DNA of 64,000 nt from Halomonas sp. JB37 (GCF_002332255.1 NZ_NRGW01000001.1:2852001-2916000); one strand, 5' to 3'; shown: positions 8,055-16,605, numbered from the stretch's first letter. The notes: generated by a model not told the origin, from the letters alone. Translations and numbers: made by a program.

Positions 8055-9167
8055 TTATCGCTCAAGGGCCTTTTCAAGCCGAGGCGTTAGAATGTTATGT
8101 TGTTTAGCCATGCTCACCACGGGTTTCAAACGACGCTCCAGCTTGTCGTGGTGATAGTTCGCGATATCTGCTAAGCGGTGATCCAGATACGGATTATCGA
8201 ATCGCTCCAGCGTGCTCTGCCAGTAGCTTTCTAAGTCCATGTCGGGCAGCTCACGGGATAATGTGGGCAGCACCTCTTCTGCCATCAGCTCATTAAGCGC
8301 CGTACGCAGCCGCGGCTCCTGCATGGCTTCTCTTACGTAGGTTATTGATTCACTCAAACCCAGATAGCGCCACTGGTCTATCAGGTAACTGTGCGCCAGA
8401 TTGAGAATATGCAGTTTGCGTAATTCATAAGGCTGCAGTGAGTTCACCACTTGCACGGCAGAATGTTCAAACGGCATGACTAGGCCTGGCGTTTGTTGCA
8501 CGGCCCAAAGCGCGTAGGGTTCGGCAACGGCGCCGACGGGTTCAAGCGGCGCTGAAACGATACGATCTACCAGCGTATTGACCCAGCAGCACTGGGACAC
8601 CAGCCATGCGTCAAAGTCGGTATCTTGATAGTCCATTCGCGCCAAGGTAGCGACAAGCTCTTTTAGCACGTCACCGTTGCGGCTAATCAACTCGCAAGGA
8701 AGCAGCGTCAGTCCCGGCCGCCCTGCCTGAAAACGCGCATAAAGCAGCTTGGTAAGTTTGCCTGGGAAACTTGAAGGCACATCCGCCAAGCTGGAATCAT
8801 TGGCGACCTGATAGCCGCTATCGCCCGTATTGGACACTACCCAGCGGGCCGTATCGATAAAGTGGCGCGCTAATGACGCCCACTCTTGTGCAGCCACCAT
8901 ACAGCCGGCCACACTGCCAACCGAATACTGCTCATCGACAGGTAAGCCGTCGCGCAAGCCTTTAACATGTAAAGGGTAACTAGCCTGCTGCGCCAAGGCC
9001 GAGGCTTTGGCTTTGCCTTCGGGACGATCAGAGGTCTGCACTACCAGTACAGCCTCTTGGCTAACCCCTTGAGCTATGGCCTCGCCAGCAAAGGCGGCCA
9101 CGTGGCCTAGCAGAAACCGGCTGGTGCCAAACTGAACGATGCTTGCTTGATGCAGCGAGAGACTCAC
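8055..9167 (-). CDS. uxaB: Tagaturonate reductase-like mannitol dehydrogenase family protein
   Basis: NAD-dependent polyol dehydrogenase-fold enzyme, most likely interconverting D-tagaturonate and D-altronate. An N-terminal nucleotide-binding region (IVQFGTSRFLLGHVAAF, VSNTGDSGYQV) is followed by the mannitol dehydrogenase C-terminal domain (HILNLAHSYLIDQWRYLG, with the conserved lysine region probably replaced or shifted). At 370 residues it is much shorter than the roughly 480-residue E. coli UxaB and appears to belong to a compact branch. The GTG at 9167 overlaps the uxaA stop (GTGA), so translation is probably coupled; the longer upstream reading is rejected. Specificity is inferred from its position directly after uxaA. 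Confidence 0.7.
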   Translation of the reverse strand: MSLSLHQASIVQFGTSRFLLGHVAAFAGEAIAQGVSQEAVLVVQTSDRPEGKAKASALAQQASYPLHVKGLRDGLPVDEQYSVGSVAGCMVAAQEWASLARHFIDTARWVVSNTGDSGYQVANDSSLADVPSSFPGKLTKLLYARFQAGRPGLTLLPCELISRNGDVLKELVATLARMDYQDTDFDAWLVSQCCWVNTLVDRIVSAPLEPVGAVAEPYALWAVQQTPGLVMPFEHSAVQVVNSLQPYELRKLHILNLAHSYLIDQWRYLGLSESITYVREAMQEPRLRTALNELMAEEVLPTLSRELPDMDLESYWQSTLERFDNPYLDHRLADIANYHHDKLERRLKPVVSMAKQHNILTPRLEKALER

Positions 9168-10801
9168 AGCGAGACGCCCCGCTTCCAGGGAATAAAGTCC
9201 AGCTGTGAAAGCCGCACTGCTTTGGTGACATAGCGCCCCGATGCGGTGTCGATACACATCGTCAGCAGCTCATCAGCCAGTGTCGCGATATCGGTTTCAC
9301 CGCGAATAATAGGGCCGGCATCAAAATCGATTACGTCGCTCATACGGCTAGCGAGTTCGCTGTTGCTGGCAATTTTCAGCACCGGCGCAACGGGGTTCCC
9401 GGTCGGCGTACCTAATCCGGTCGTAAACAGTACAAGGTTGGCGCCGGAGCCCACTAAGCCTGTTGTCGACTCCACGTCATTGCCTGGGGTGCACAGTAGA
9501 TTAAGCCCCTTACGCGTCATGGGCTCGGTGTAATCAAGTACGTCAACCACCGGGCTATCGCCGCCCTTTTTGGCAGCTCCGGCTGACTTCATCGCATCGG
9601 TGATCAAGCCATCACGCACGTTGCCCGGCGAAGGGTTCATAGAGAAATCTGCGCCGACCGCATGGGCATGACGCTGATAGGCCGTCATCAGCGAGCTAAA
9701 CCGCTCGGCAACGTTTGGATCACTACAGCGCGCCAGCAGCTCATGCTCGACACCGCACAGCTCAGGAAACTCACTTAAAATCCCGCTGCCACCCAGCGCC
9801 ACTAAACGATCAACCACCGCGCCGACTAGCGGGTTGGCAGAAAGCCCGGAAAAACCATCCGAACCGCCGCACTCAACGCCTAGCGTGAGCTCAGAAAGCG
9901 GTGCGGGCTGCCGGGTGACTTGATTGGCTTGCTTGAGGCCATCAAAAATAGCCGTTAGCGCATCGCGAATTAACACTTCTTCACTCTCAGAGCGCTGCTG
10001 CTCGAAATAGCTAACGGTCTTGTAGCCCGCTGGATCACGTTCTGCGATGGCATTTTGTAGCATGGTGATCTGCGCTTTCTGGCAGCCCAAACTCAGCACC
10101 GTTGCCCCCGCTACGTTGGGATGGCAGATATAGCCTGCCAGCAATTGACAGAGCGCTTCGGCATCGCCGTCGGTGCCGCCACAGCCCAGCTGATGAACCA
10201 GAAAACGCACGCCATCAACGTTAGGAAACAAACGCTCTGCCGACGGTATCGCGGACGCAGCCGCACTTTCGCCATGCAATAACTGCCGTGCCATGCGCTT
10301 GTAGTCTTGAAAGGGATCATCGCCCAAGGCATCAGCAACGCACTGGCGAAGCACCTCAACATTACGGTTTTCACAAAACACCAACGGCACCACGAGCCAC
10401 ACGTTGGCCGTTCCAACTCGGCCATCGGGGCGGTGATAGCCGTCGAACGTGGTCGTCTCGAATGCGGTGACCGCGGGAGGCTGCCACGCAGTTTGTTGAC
10501 TATTCGCAGACAAATCATCCGTCGAATGCACCAGGTTTTCGGTGGTAAGAGCGCCGCCTGCGGCAATCGGCTGAGTCACTTTACCCACCGTAACGCCATA
10601 CATGACGACCAAATCACCAACCGCCATGTCACCCAGCACAAACTTATGTTTATGGCGCACGGGGCCTGGGAGAGTAACCTGGGAGCCTTGATCTTCAACC
10701 ACCGTGCCTGCAGGCAGGTCGGTGAGTGCCACTCGGACATTATCCAGCGCGTGGACCCGCAGGGTGAGATGGGGCGTCTGCGTCGCAATCAGGTCACTCA
10801 T
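9164..10801 (-). CDS. uxaA: Altronate dehydratase (UxaA family, SAF plus catalytic domain)
   Basis: Iron-dependent dehydratase converting D-altronate to 2-keto-3-deoxy-D-gluconate. The 545-residue chain carries an N-terminal SAF domain (about residues 12-90: VRVALTDLPAGTVVEDQG through VVMYGVTVGKVT) fused to the large D-galactarate/altronate dehydratase domain, which shows FDGYHRPDGRVGTANVW, LGCGGTDGD, LTLGVECGGSDGFSG and the C-terminal LNLLCTPGNDVESTTGLVGSG. Cysteines in these motifs probably hold the metal. Both ends are translationally coupled: ATGA overlap with the dehydrogenase upstream and GTGA overlap with uxaB. Galactarate dehydratase activity is an alternative, but the uxaB neighbour favours altronate. 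Confidence 0.88.
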   Translation of the reverse strand: MSDLIATQTPHLTLRVHALDNVRVALTDLPAGTVVEDQGSQVTLPGPVRHKHKFVLGDMAVGDLVVMYGVTVGKVTQPIAAGGALTTENLVHSTDDLSANSQQTAWQPPAVTAFETTTFDGYHRPDGRVGTANVWLVVPLVFCENRNVEVLRQCVADALGDDPFQDYKRMARQLLHGESAAASAIPSAERLFPNVDGVRFLVHQLGCGGTDGDAEALCQLLAGYICHPNVAGATVLSLGCQKAQITMLQNAIAERDPAGYKTVSYFEQQRSESEEVLIRDALTAIFDGLKQANQVTRQPAPLSELTLGVECGGSDGFSGLSANPLVGAVVDRLVALGGSGILSEFPELCGVEHELLARCSDPNVAERFSSLMTAYQRHAHAVGADFSMNPSPGNVRDGLITDAMKSAGAAKKGGDSPVVDVLDYTEPMTRKGLNLLCTPGNDVESTTGLVGSGANLVLFTTGLGTPTGNPVAPVLKIASNSELASRMSDVIDFDAGPIIRGETDIATLADELLTMCIDTASGRYVTKAVRLSQLDFIPWKRGVSL

Positions 10802-11835
10802 GAGTGCGCCTCGTCAGTATCGATGGTGATCATGGCTTTAATGACATGATTGGCAGGGTCGCACCACTGCGGCATTTTGGCGGGCACATCCGTGAGCGGT
10901 GCACGATGCGTAATCATCGCATCGGCATTGATAGCGCCACTTTCCATGAGCGACACGACACAGGCAAAGTCCTCAGGTGTCGCATTGCGGCTGCCCATCA
11001 GCGTGAGTTCTTTCTTATGGAAATCAGGATCGTTAAATGCAATGTCGGCTTTGACGATACTGACCAACACATAACGACCGCCGTGGCCGGCAAGATCGAA
11101 ACCGGCCTCCATAGCGCGAGGATTGCCGGTTGCATCGAAAACAACCTCTGCCAGCGCCCCGCCGTTCAATTGGCTGATTCGTTCAGCAACATCATCTTCC
11201 AGAGGATTCGCAACGGCATCAGCACCCAGCACATCGCGGCAAAAAGCTAATCGTGAAGTATTAGTGTCTACCATCAGCGTACGTGCGCCACGGCTTTTAG
11301 CAACCTGCAGCACGCCCATTCCGATAGGACCGGCGCCAACGACTACGGCCAGCTCATCCACCTGCAGCTGACTACGCCGTACCGCATGCGCGCCAATAGC
11401 CATACATTCCACAAGCGCAAGCTGATCAAGGCTTAACGTTTTTGAGACCACAAGGTGACTGGTCGGAACGGCTAAGTACTCGGCCATTCCGCCGTCTCGA
11501 TGCACGCCAATAACCTGCATGTGCTGGCAGCAGTTGGTTTTTCCCTGCAGGCAAGCGCGGCATTCACCGCAATGTAGATAAGGAATCACGTAAACATTCT
11601 GACCGATCAAATGCTGCGATTGCTCGTCTGCGGCCTCGACCACCTCCCCCGCCAGTTCGTGGCCTAACACCCGTGGATATTCAAAATAAGGCTGGTTGCC
11701 ACCGTAGGCGTGAATATCCGTACCGCAAATACCAACACGGCGAATACGCACAACCGCGTAGCCAGGGGTGCACGCTGGGCGGCTAGCCTGGCTTAATTCG
11801 AGGTGATGCGGTTTTGAACAGACGAGAACTTGCAT
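10798..11835 (-). CDS. Zinc-dependent alcohol dehydrogenase, L-galactonate/L-gulonate 5-dehydrogenase-like
   Basis: A 345-residue medium-chain dehydrogenase. The catalytic zinc region GICGTDIHAYGG and GHELAGEVV, the structural zinc four-cysteine lobe CGECRACLQGKTNCC, and the Rossmann motif VVGAGPIGMGVLQVAKSRG are all present. Relatives include RspB and LgoD/YjjN, which oxidise L-galactonate or L-gulonate to a keto-uronate; feeding tagaturonate into UxaB and UxaA would make a coherent L-galactonate route. The ATG at 11835 has AGGA eight bases upstream. It is the first gene of the six-gene uxa-TRAP unit and overlaps uxaA by ATGA. The exact substrate is inferred. Confidence 0.82.
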   Translation of the reverse strand: MQVLVCSKPHHLELSQASRPACTPGYAVVRIRRVGICGTDIHAYGGNQPYFEYPRVLGHELAGEVVEAADEQSQHLIGQNVYVIPYLHCGECRACLQGKTNCCQHMQVIGVHRDGGMAEYLAVPTSHLVVSKTLSLDQLALVECMAIGAHAVRRSQLQVDELAVVVGAGPIGMGVLQVAKSRGARTLMVDTNTSRLAFCRDVLGADAVANPLEDDVAERISQLNGGALAEVVFDATGNPRAMEAGFDLAGHGGRYVLVSIVKADIAFNDPDFHKKELTLMGSRNATPEDFACVVSLMESGAINADAMITHRAPLTDVPAKMPQWCDPANHVIKAMITIDTDEAHS

Positions 11836-11895
11836 TAGAGCATTCCTTTTCGCGTAGCACTGGTCACCAAGCACAGACCATGTGCCACACAGCCT

Positions 11896-12031
11896 GATAG
11901 GTACGTTAACGTTATAAGTACTTGGACTTGATAAGTACTTGGACTTGATAGGTACGTTAAATGCACAGGTACATTGATCTAGTGGTCAGGCCTTTGGCGG
12001 CGTAATATTTCACCAGCGTGTGGTCTGACAA
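11896..12031. promoter_or_regulatory. Promoter region of uxa operon with repeats and FadR-type operator candidates
   Basis: GATAGGTACGTTAA occurs at 11896-11909 and 11946-11959, and a 17-bp unit ATAAGTACTTGGACTTG is tandemly duplicated at 11914-11947. Two near-matches to the GntR/FadR consensus TGGTCNGACCA lie at 11983-11993 (TGGTCAGGCCT) and 12021-12031 (TGGTCTGACAA). The 19-bp segment 11974-11992, read in reverse, matches 17 of 19 bases of 13794-13812 in front of the GntR gene. Control by the GntR protein at 13971 is inferred. Confidence 0.55.
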
Positions 12032-12045
12032 ACTCATTGACTAAA

Positions 12046-12074
12046 GCGTCAGCGGCATAGTAAGCCGCTGACGC
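12046..12074 (-). terminator. Hairpin terminator after FAH-fold gene
   Basis: An 11-bp perfect stem (GCGTCAGCGGC with its complement) around a 7-base loop, followed on the minus strand by TTTAG. It lies 31 bases past the stop at 12105 and would end the SDR-FAH transcript before the uxa promoter region. Confidence 0.75.
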
Positions 12075-12104
12075 CGACGTTAGATCTAACTGATGCTATT
12101 TATC

Positions 12105-12947
12105 CTAAGCTTGAACAACGCGCTGCTGCTGCTCACCCAGGCCATCGATGCCTAAGCGCATCTGCTGCCCGTCCCGAAGATAAATCGCTGGCTGCTGGCC
12201 CATGCCCACGCCTGGGGGTGTTCCGGTGGAAATAACGTCACCGGGCTGCAGGCTCATGAACTGGCTCAGGTAGCTAATCAGAAAAGGCACCTGATACACC
12301 ATTGTGCGGGTGTTGCCGTTTTGATATCTGTGGCCATCCACCTCAAGCCACATATTCAGCTGATGAGGGTCGGCAACGTCATCGCGTGATACAAGCCAGG
12401 GGCCCAAGGGGCCAAACGTATCGCAGCCTTTACCTTTGTCCCAGGTGCCGCTTCGCTCCAGCTGATACGCACGCTCAGAGACATCGTTAACCACACAAAA
12501 ACCCGCCACGTGAGACATGGCATCGGCTTCATCAATGTAGCGCCCGCCCTTACCCACAATCACGCCAAGCTCTACTTCCCAATCAGTCTTCTTAGAGCCG
12601 CGGGGAATTTCCACGTTGTCGTTAGGGCCACACACCGCACTGGTCCATTTGTTAAAAATGACCGGCTCTGGCGGCACTTCAGAACCCGTTTCCGCAGCGT
12701 GATCGGAATAGTTAAGGCCAATGCAAATAAACTTACCAATGCGGCCAACGCATGGCCCTAGGCGAGTATCCGCCGCGACTTCTGGCAATGATGAAAGATC
12801 CAGATCGCGAAGCGACTGCAGCCCTTCATCGCTGAGCACATCGCCGGCAATATCATCAACGATGGCGGAAAGGTCACGCACAGCGCCCTGGCTGTCGATA
12901 ATGCCCGGCTTCTCTTGGCCCGGCTGTCCAAAACGTACGAGTTTCAT
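12105..12947 (-). CDS. Fumarylacetoacetate hydrolase-fold protein (2,4-diketo-3-deoxy sugar acid hydrolase-like)
   Basis: A 280-residue metal-dependent enzyme of the FAH superfamily. After an N-terminal cap (MKLVRFGQPGQEKPGIIDSQ) comes the barrel with GKFICIGLNYSDHAAE, the metal ligands in DWEVELGVIVG and VVNDVSERAYQ, and SRDDVADPHQLNMWLEVDG then GDVISTGTPPGVG. In the non-phosphorylative L-fuconate/L-rhamnonate pathways such a hydrolase cleaves a 2,4-diketo-3-deoxy acid formed by an SDR, and an SDR of that type is encoded 22 bases upstream. The ATG at 12947 has AGGAG ten bases upstream. Ureidoglycolate lyase-like or decarboxylase activity are alternatives; substrate is inferred. Confidence 0.8.
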   Translation of the reverse strand: MKLVRFGQPGQEKPGIIDSQGAVRDLSAIVDDIAGDVLSDEGLQSLRDLDLSSLPEVAADTRLGPCVGRIGKFICIGLNYSDHAAETGSEVPPEPVIFNKWTSAVCGPNDNVEIPRGSKKTDWEVELGVIVGKGGRYIDEADAMSHVAGFCVVNDVSERAYQLERSGTWDKGKGCDTFGPLGPWLVSRDDVADPHQLNMWLEVDGHRYQNGNTRTMVYQVPFLISYLSQFMSLQPGDVISTGTPPGVGMGQQPAIYLRDGQQMRLGIDGLGEQQQRVVQA

Positions 12948-12969
12948 ATTATTATGACTCCTATAATAA

Positions 12970-13710
12970 TCAGTTGGCCCAGCCACCATCAATTAACTGA
13001 GTGGTGCCCGTAATGAACTGCGACTCATCGCAGGCCAAAAATGTCGCTAGCGCTGCCACTTCTTCAACGCGCCCTAGCCTACCCATTGGCTGCCGCGCCT
13101 TGAACGCCTCAAGCACCTCGGCATCGCTGCGCCCTTCTTGGCGGGCCTGCTCAGCAATACGCTGCTTCAACGAAGGCGACTCAACGGTACCAGGACAAAT
13201 CGCGTTACAGCGAATACCTTGGGTCATAAAGTCGGCGGCTACCGACTTGGTTAGCCCAATCACCGCCGCCTTAGAGGTACCATAGGCGCAGCGATTGGGC
13301 ACACCTTTAATGCTAGATGCCAGTGACGCCATGTTGATAACGCTGCCACCACCGTTGTTCAGCATACCGGGCAGAAAAGCCTGCAGGGTATGAAACATCG
13401 AGGTGACGTTTAGGTCCATGGAGCGCTGCCACGAAGCTTCGTCGCACTCCAGAATGTTGCCACCAGGAACCATGCCTGCGCAGTTAAACAGTATGTCCAA
13501 TGCTGGCAGCGAGCTAGCCAGCTCATGAATCGCTTGGCTGTCCGTTACGTCTAGGCGATACGCCTCCACGCCCGGCATATTTTCTAGGCTGCTAATATCG
13601 ATATCGGTCGCGAATACGCGCGCGCCTTCGGCAACAAAACGCTCGACGCTGGCACGCCCAATACCGTTCGCAGCGGCGGTGATCAGTGCAGTTTTATTCT
13701 TGAGTCTCAT
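12970..13710 (-). CDS. SDR family oxidoreductase (2-keto-3-deoxy-sugar-acid dehydrogenase-like)
   Basis: A 246-residue classical short-chain dehydrogenase. It shows the cofactor motif TAAANGIGRASVERF, DVTD, NCAGMVPGG, the catalytic serine/tyrosine/lysine set (NMASLASS, YGTSKAA) and the C-terminal TGTTQLIDGGWAN. The sequence resembles the BDH2/2-keto-3-deoxy-L-fuconate dehydrogenase branch. Pairing with the FAH-fold gene suggests oxidation of a 2-keto-3-deoxy acid at C4 or C5 followed by hydrolysis. Upstream is a GntR-type operator candidate (13793-13803) and a half-site for the LacI palindrome (13755-13761), so control could come from either neighbour regulator. Confidence 0.8.
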   Translation of the reverse strand: MRLKNKTALITAAANGIGRASVERFVAEGARVFATDIDISSLENMPGVEAYRLDVTDSQAIHELASSLPALDILFNCAGMVPGGNILECDEASWQRSMDLNVTSMFHTLQAFLPGMLNNGGGSVINMASLASSIKGVPNRCAYGTSKAAVIGLTKSVAADFMTQGIRCNAICPGTVESPSLKQRIAEQARQEGRSDAEVLEAFKARQPMGRLGRVEEVAALATFLACDESQFITGTTQLIDGGWAN

Positions 13711-13792
13711 GCTATGTCACACCTTTAATAGCGATGGCACGTCTCTGAAAATCGTGGGAACATACATAAGGCCAAATCATCCAGACATCCAA

Positions 13793-13812
13793 TGGCCTGA
13801 CCAATAGATCGA
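13793..13812. promoter_or_regulatory. FadR-type operator candidate between SDR and gntR
   Basis: TGGCCTGACCA at 13793-13803 differs from the FadR-family consensus TGGTCNGACCA at one base. The block GGCCTGACCAATAGATCGA (13794-13812) matches the uxa promoter site at 11974-11992 in 17 of 19 bases on the opposite strand. Position in the 260-bp divergent gap fits autoregulation by the GntR protein plus control of the SDR-FAH unit. Confidence 0.6.
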
Positions 13813-13970
13813 GTATGAGCGAGTTTCTTTCATCCTGGCAAGCCACAAAAAGACCAAATGCCGGTTTTTAGAGATGAACTTTAGTCGCTATAAACTTTTG
13901 TCTTTATAGACTTTAGTCGCCACGCCTTGTAGCCGAAAACCATCGAAAAAATGGACAGGAAGCACCACGA

Positions 13971-14726
13971 ATGCCGATTCAAGCCATCCGCTCACAGCGC
14001 CTTTATCGTCAGATTGCTGATCAGCTTCAGCAGCTTATCAGCGAAGGAGAATTCCCTCCGGGAACATTGCTCCCTCCTGAGCGCGAGCTTGCCCTATCGC
14101 TTGGCGTTAGTCGTGCATCCGTTAGAGAAGCCTTGATTGCCCTAGAAGTAGTAGGCCAAGTGGCCGTGCGTGTTGGCTATGGCGTGGTGGTACTTGAGTC
14201 TCGCTACACGCCTATCGAACCGGTGATGCGCGCAGCCGCACGCACCGAACCCTGGGCGCTGGACCCCGAGTTCGAGAGCGAAATCGAGCTCAATTTAAAT
14301 GAAGAAATTCCGCCCTTTTCCCTCCTTCAGACGCGCCGCTATCTGGAGCCAGAAATTGCCGCCTTGGCAGCCCAGAATGCATCTGAAGATGATCTAAGAG
14401 CGATGCGCTTAGCGTATAAGCGCAACGTGTCCGACAACGCCAACGGCGGGCGCAACTGCGCAGGGGATCGCCTGCTGCATATCCGCATTGCCGAAGCATC
14501 GGGCAACGCGGCCTATGCGTTGTTGATCAAGCACCTGCTTGGGCATAAATACGGCCCCATGTTCCGCAGACTCCAAGACTTGTTTATGGAAACGGACATG
14601 CCGCAACGCTCTCAGGACGACCACGAACGAATCGTCGAGGCCATTGAGGCACGTGATCCCGATGCGGCCCGCCATGCGATGGAAGTACATCTCGACCACG
14701 TGCTCAACGTTTTCTTCGCAGAATGA
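13971..14726 (+). CDS. GntR family regulator, FadR subfamily (FCD domain)
   Basis: A 251-residue one-component regulator. The N-terminal winged helix-turn-helix (about residues 9-75) reads RLYRQIADQLQQLI, PPERELALSLGVSRASVREA and LEVVGQVAVRVGYGVVV; the C-terminal FCD ligand domain contains RRYLEPEIAALAAQ, FHxx-like LHIRIAEASGN and the closing DHERIVEAIEARDPDAARHAMEVHLDHV, whose histidines normally bind a metal and an organic acid. It is divergent from the SDR-FAH pair and 1.9 kb from the uxa promoter; matching operator candidates in both regions (13793-13812 and 11974-12031) make it the likely regulator. A sugar-acid effector is probable. Confidence 0.88.
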   Translation: MPIQAIRSQRLYRQIADQLQQLISEGEFPPGTLLPPERELALSLGVSRASVREALIALEVVGQVAVRVGYGVVVLESRYTPIEPVMRAAARTEPWALDPEFESEIELNLNEEIPPFSLLQTRRYLEPEIAALAAQNASEDDLRAMRLAYKRNVSDNANGGRNCAGDRLLHIRIAEASGNAAYALLIKHLLGHKYGPMFRRLQDLFMETDMPQRSQDDHERIVEAIEARDPDAARHAMEVHLDHVLNVFFAE

Positions 14727-14749
14727 GCCGCCGTACTTAAGCCACCGCA

Positions 14750-15769
14750 CTAACGCGATGGTTTGATCGCTGAATAGACTTTGAAGCGACGGTTATCCGC
14801 CAGGGTTTGAAAGTCTTGGAACGCGCGCTGCAAGTGCTCTGGGTAAGGCAAAAATCCATTGGCGACAATCACTAAACGGCCACCCGCGACGAGATGCTCT
14901 GGCGCTCCGCTGATTAAGCGCTGGCTGGGTCCATAGCTAATATCACGCTCTTTGTGAAACGGCGGATTGCTGATGATCCAGTCAAACTGCTCGCCTTCCA
15001 GCGCACTAAAAACATCACTGTGCAGCACACGCCCTGCCAGCCCATTTGCAGCCAACGTGCGCTTACAAGCTTCTATTGCAAAAGCGCTGACGTCGACAGC
15101 GGTCACATGATGGCCACGCTGCGCCAGCCAAGCGCTCACAATGCCGTCACCACAGCCCATATCGAGCACTTTAAGCGGCTTGTTTGGCAAACAGCTGTCA
15201 AGACTTTCCAGCATCAGCAGCGTGCCCTCATCCACTTTGCCATGGCCAAACACGCCGGGATGGCTCTCCAGCGTTACCCCGACGGCCTCAAAACGTTGCC
15301 AAGCGCTTTCGCTGGCCGCATTTCCACTGGCTAACTCTAACGCCGCGCTGCGAGTAACAAAAAGCGAGCAGCGCCGCGCATTATCTCGCTTATCACATGG
15401 CATCCCCAGCTCAGCCAATATCTTAGGAACCCGCTTGATGCCCCCCTGATGCTCACCCACTACCTCAATGGATGTACCGGTGGGTAGCTGCTCGCATAGC
15501 CACTTAAGCCACCAGATACCCAGCTGGTGAGCTTTGGGCCAAAATAATACGACCTCTTTGCCCAACGGCTCACCGACAGCTATTTCAAAAGGGTTGTGGG
15601 CTTGCTTGCCTTTGGCGGCCCACTCGTTCAGCACGCCTTGATTGCCACTGACCACGCCCGCTGACTGATCCACCAGCCAGCTATCCATAGGAGGGTCAAT
15701 GACCCACAGCGCGGCATAATTATCCTGCTGACGTTCTAGTAACTGACACGCGGGCACTCTTGCGCTCAT
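14750..15769 (-). CDS. rsmC: 16S rRNA (guanine-N2) methyltransferase RsmC-like
   Basis: A 339-residue S-adenosylmethionine-dependent methyltransferase, expected to modify G1207 of 16S rRNA. The N-terminal half is the degenerate duplicate domain typical of RsmC/RlmG; the C-terminal catalytic domain has the SAM site LDMGCGDGIVSAWLAQRG, DVSAFAIEACKRTLAANGL and the NPPFH motif that contacts the guanine. Length agrees with the E. coli enzyme (343 residues). It overlaps the upstream methyltransferase gene by four bases (ATGA), so the two RNA-modification genes are coupled. RlmG (23S G1835) is the closest alternative. Confidence 0.85.
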   Translation of the reverse strand: MSARVPACQLLERQQDNYAALWVIDPPMDSWLVDQSAGVVSGNQGVLNEWAAKGKQAHNPFEIAVGEPLGKEVVLFWPKAHQLGIWWLKWLCEQLPTGTSIEVVGEHQGGIKRVPKILAELGMPCDKRDNARRCSLFVTRSAALELASGNAASESAWQRFEAVGVTLESHPGVFGHGKVDEGTLLMLESLDSCLPNKPLKVLDMGCGDGIVSAWLAQRGHHVTAVDVSAFAIEACKRTLAANGLAGRVLHSDVFSALEGEQFDWIISNPPFHKERDISYGPSQRLISGAPEHLVAGGRLVIVANGFLPYPEHLQRAFQDFQTLADNRRFKVYSAIKPSR

Positions 15770-16605
15770 TCAGTGATCTCCGGTTTGCTTAATGTATAAA
15801 GTAGATAGCGGCCTAGGCGCCAATGCGGGTCTTGGCGGCAGTACTGTTTTTCCAGCGCCAGCAGCGTTTCACGCTCAACGGGCGTCGTGGGCGGCTGGCG
15901 CAAATAATCTTGGAACACACGAATGCCGGCGACGGTCTCTATTCGCAGCCCGTTCTCAGCGCTCCACTGCTCAATATCAGCGTGGGTTACGGGTGAAATG
16001 GGCGTCAATCGCTGGCGCTTGCCTTTACCTGCTAAGCGATCGCTCAAAGCCTTTTCTAGATTGCCTTTGACCGCGTTCGAAAAACGCAGCGCGTCGCGAT
16101 TGAATACCATCAAACTCAGCTGCCCGCCGGACGCTAATAACGTGCTCAAGGTAGCCACTGCCGCCCGCGGATCGCCCAGCCACTCCAGCACCGCATGACA
16201 GGTAATCAGCGCCCATGGTCCGGGCGCCTGATCGGCTAATGACTGCAGCGGCGCCTGCACATAAGTAACGGCCTCTTCCGGTAGCGATTTCACGTCACGA
16301 TGCCAATGCTTAGCGTAATTCAGCATCTCCTCTGAAGGCTCAGACATGGTCACCGCATGCCCTCGCTCAGCAAACCACGCCGCTTGCTGGCCCAACCCCC
16401 CGCCCACATCTAGTACCTTTTGGCCATTTAGCTGCAGCATGGTGGGTAGCAAATAGTCGAGCATGGCTAAGCGCAGCTCGCCTCGGGGCGCTTGATAAAG
16501 AGAGCGGGAAAATTTGTCGGCTAACCCGTCAAAATAGCGATCGCCAGCCTGCGTTAATTCGTAGCTACTTATGAGGTTGCTCTTCGACATATCGTTGGGG
16601 TGCAT
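15766..16605 (-). CDS. cmoM: tRNA 5-carboxymethoxyuridine methyltransferase CmoM-like
   Basis: A class I methyltransferase of up to 279 residues (a second ATG at 16590 gives MSKSNLISSYEL). CmoM methylates the carboxyl of 5-carboxymethoxyuridine at wobble position 34 of tRNA. Family-specific stretches are the DRYFDGLADKFSRSLY opening, the SAM site VLDVGGGLGQQAAWFAERGH, HAVLEWLGDPRAAV, LSLMVFNRDALRFSNAVKGN, GIRVFQDYLR and the closing LEKQYCRQDPHWRLGRYLL. The match to E. coli CmoM (SmtA) is visible across the full length. It is first in a two-gene unit with rsmC and divergent from the LacI gene. Confidence 0.88.
   Translation of the reverse strand: MHPNDMSKSNLISSYELTQAGDRYFDGLADKFSRSLYQAPRGELRLAMLDYLLPTMLQLNGQKVLDVGGGLGQQAAWFAERGHAVTMSEPSEEMLNYAKHWHRDVKSLPEEAVTYVQAPLQSLADQAPGPWALITCHAVLEWLGDPRAAVATLSTLLASGGQLSLMVFNRDALRFSNAVKGNLEKALSDRLAGKGKRQRLTPISPVTHADIEQWSAENGLRIETVAGIRVFQDYLRQPPTTPVERETLLALEKQYCRQDPHWRLGRYLLYTLSKPEITE

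Noticed and set aside
10307..10849. Plus-strand open frame of 180 residues
   Set aside because: It is the opposite-strand shadow of uxaA, which has strong family motifs.
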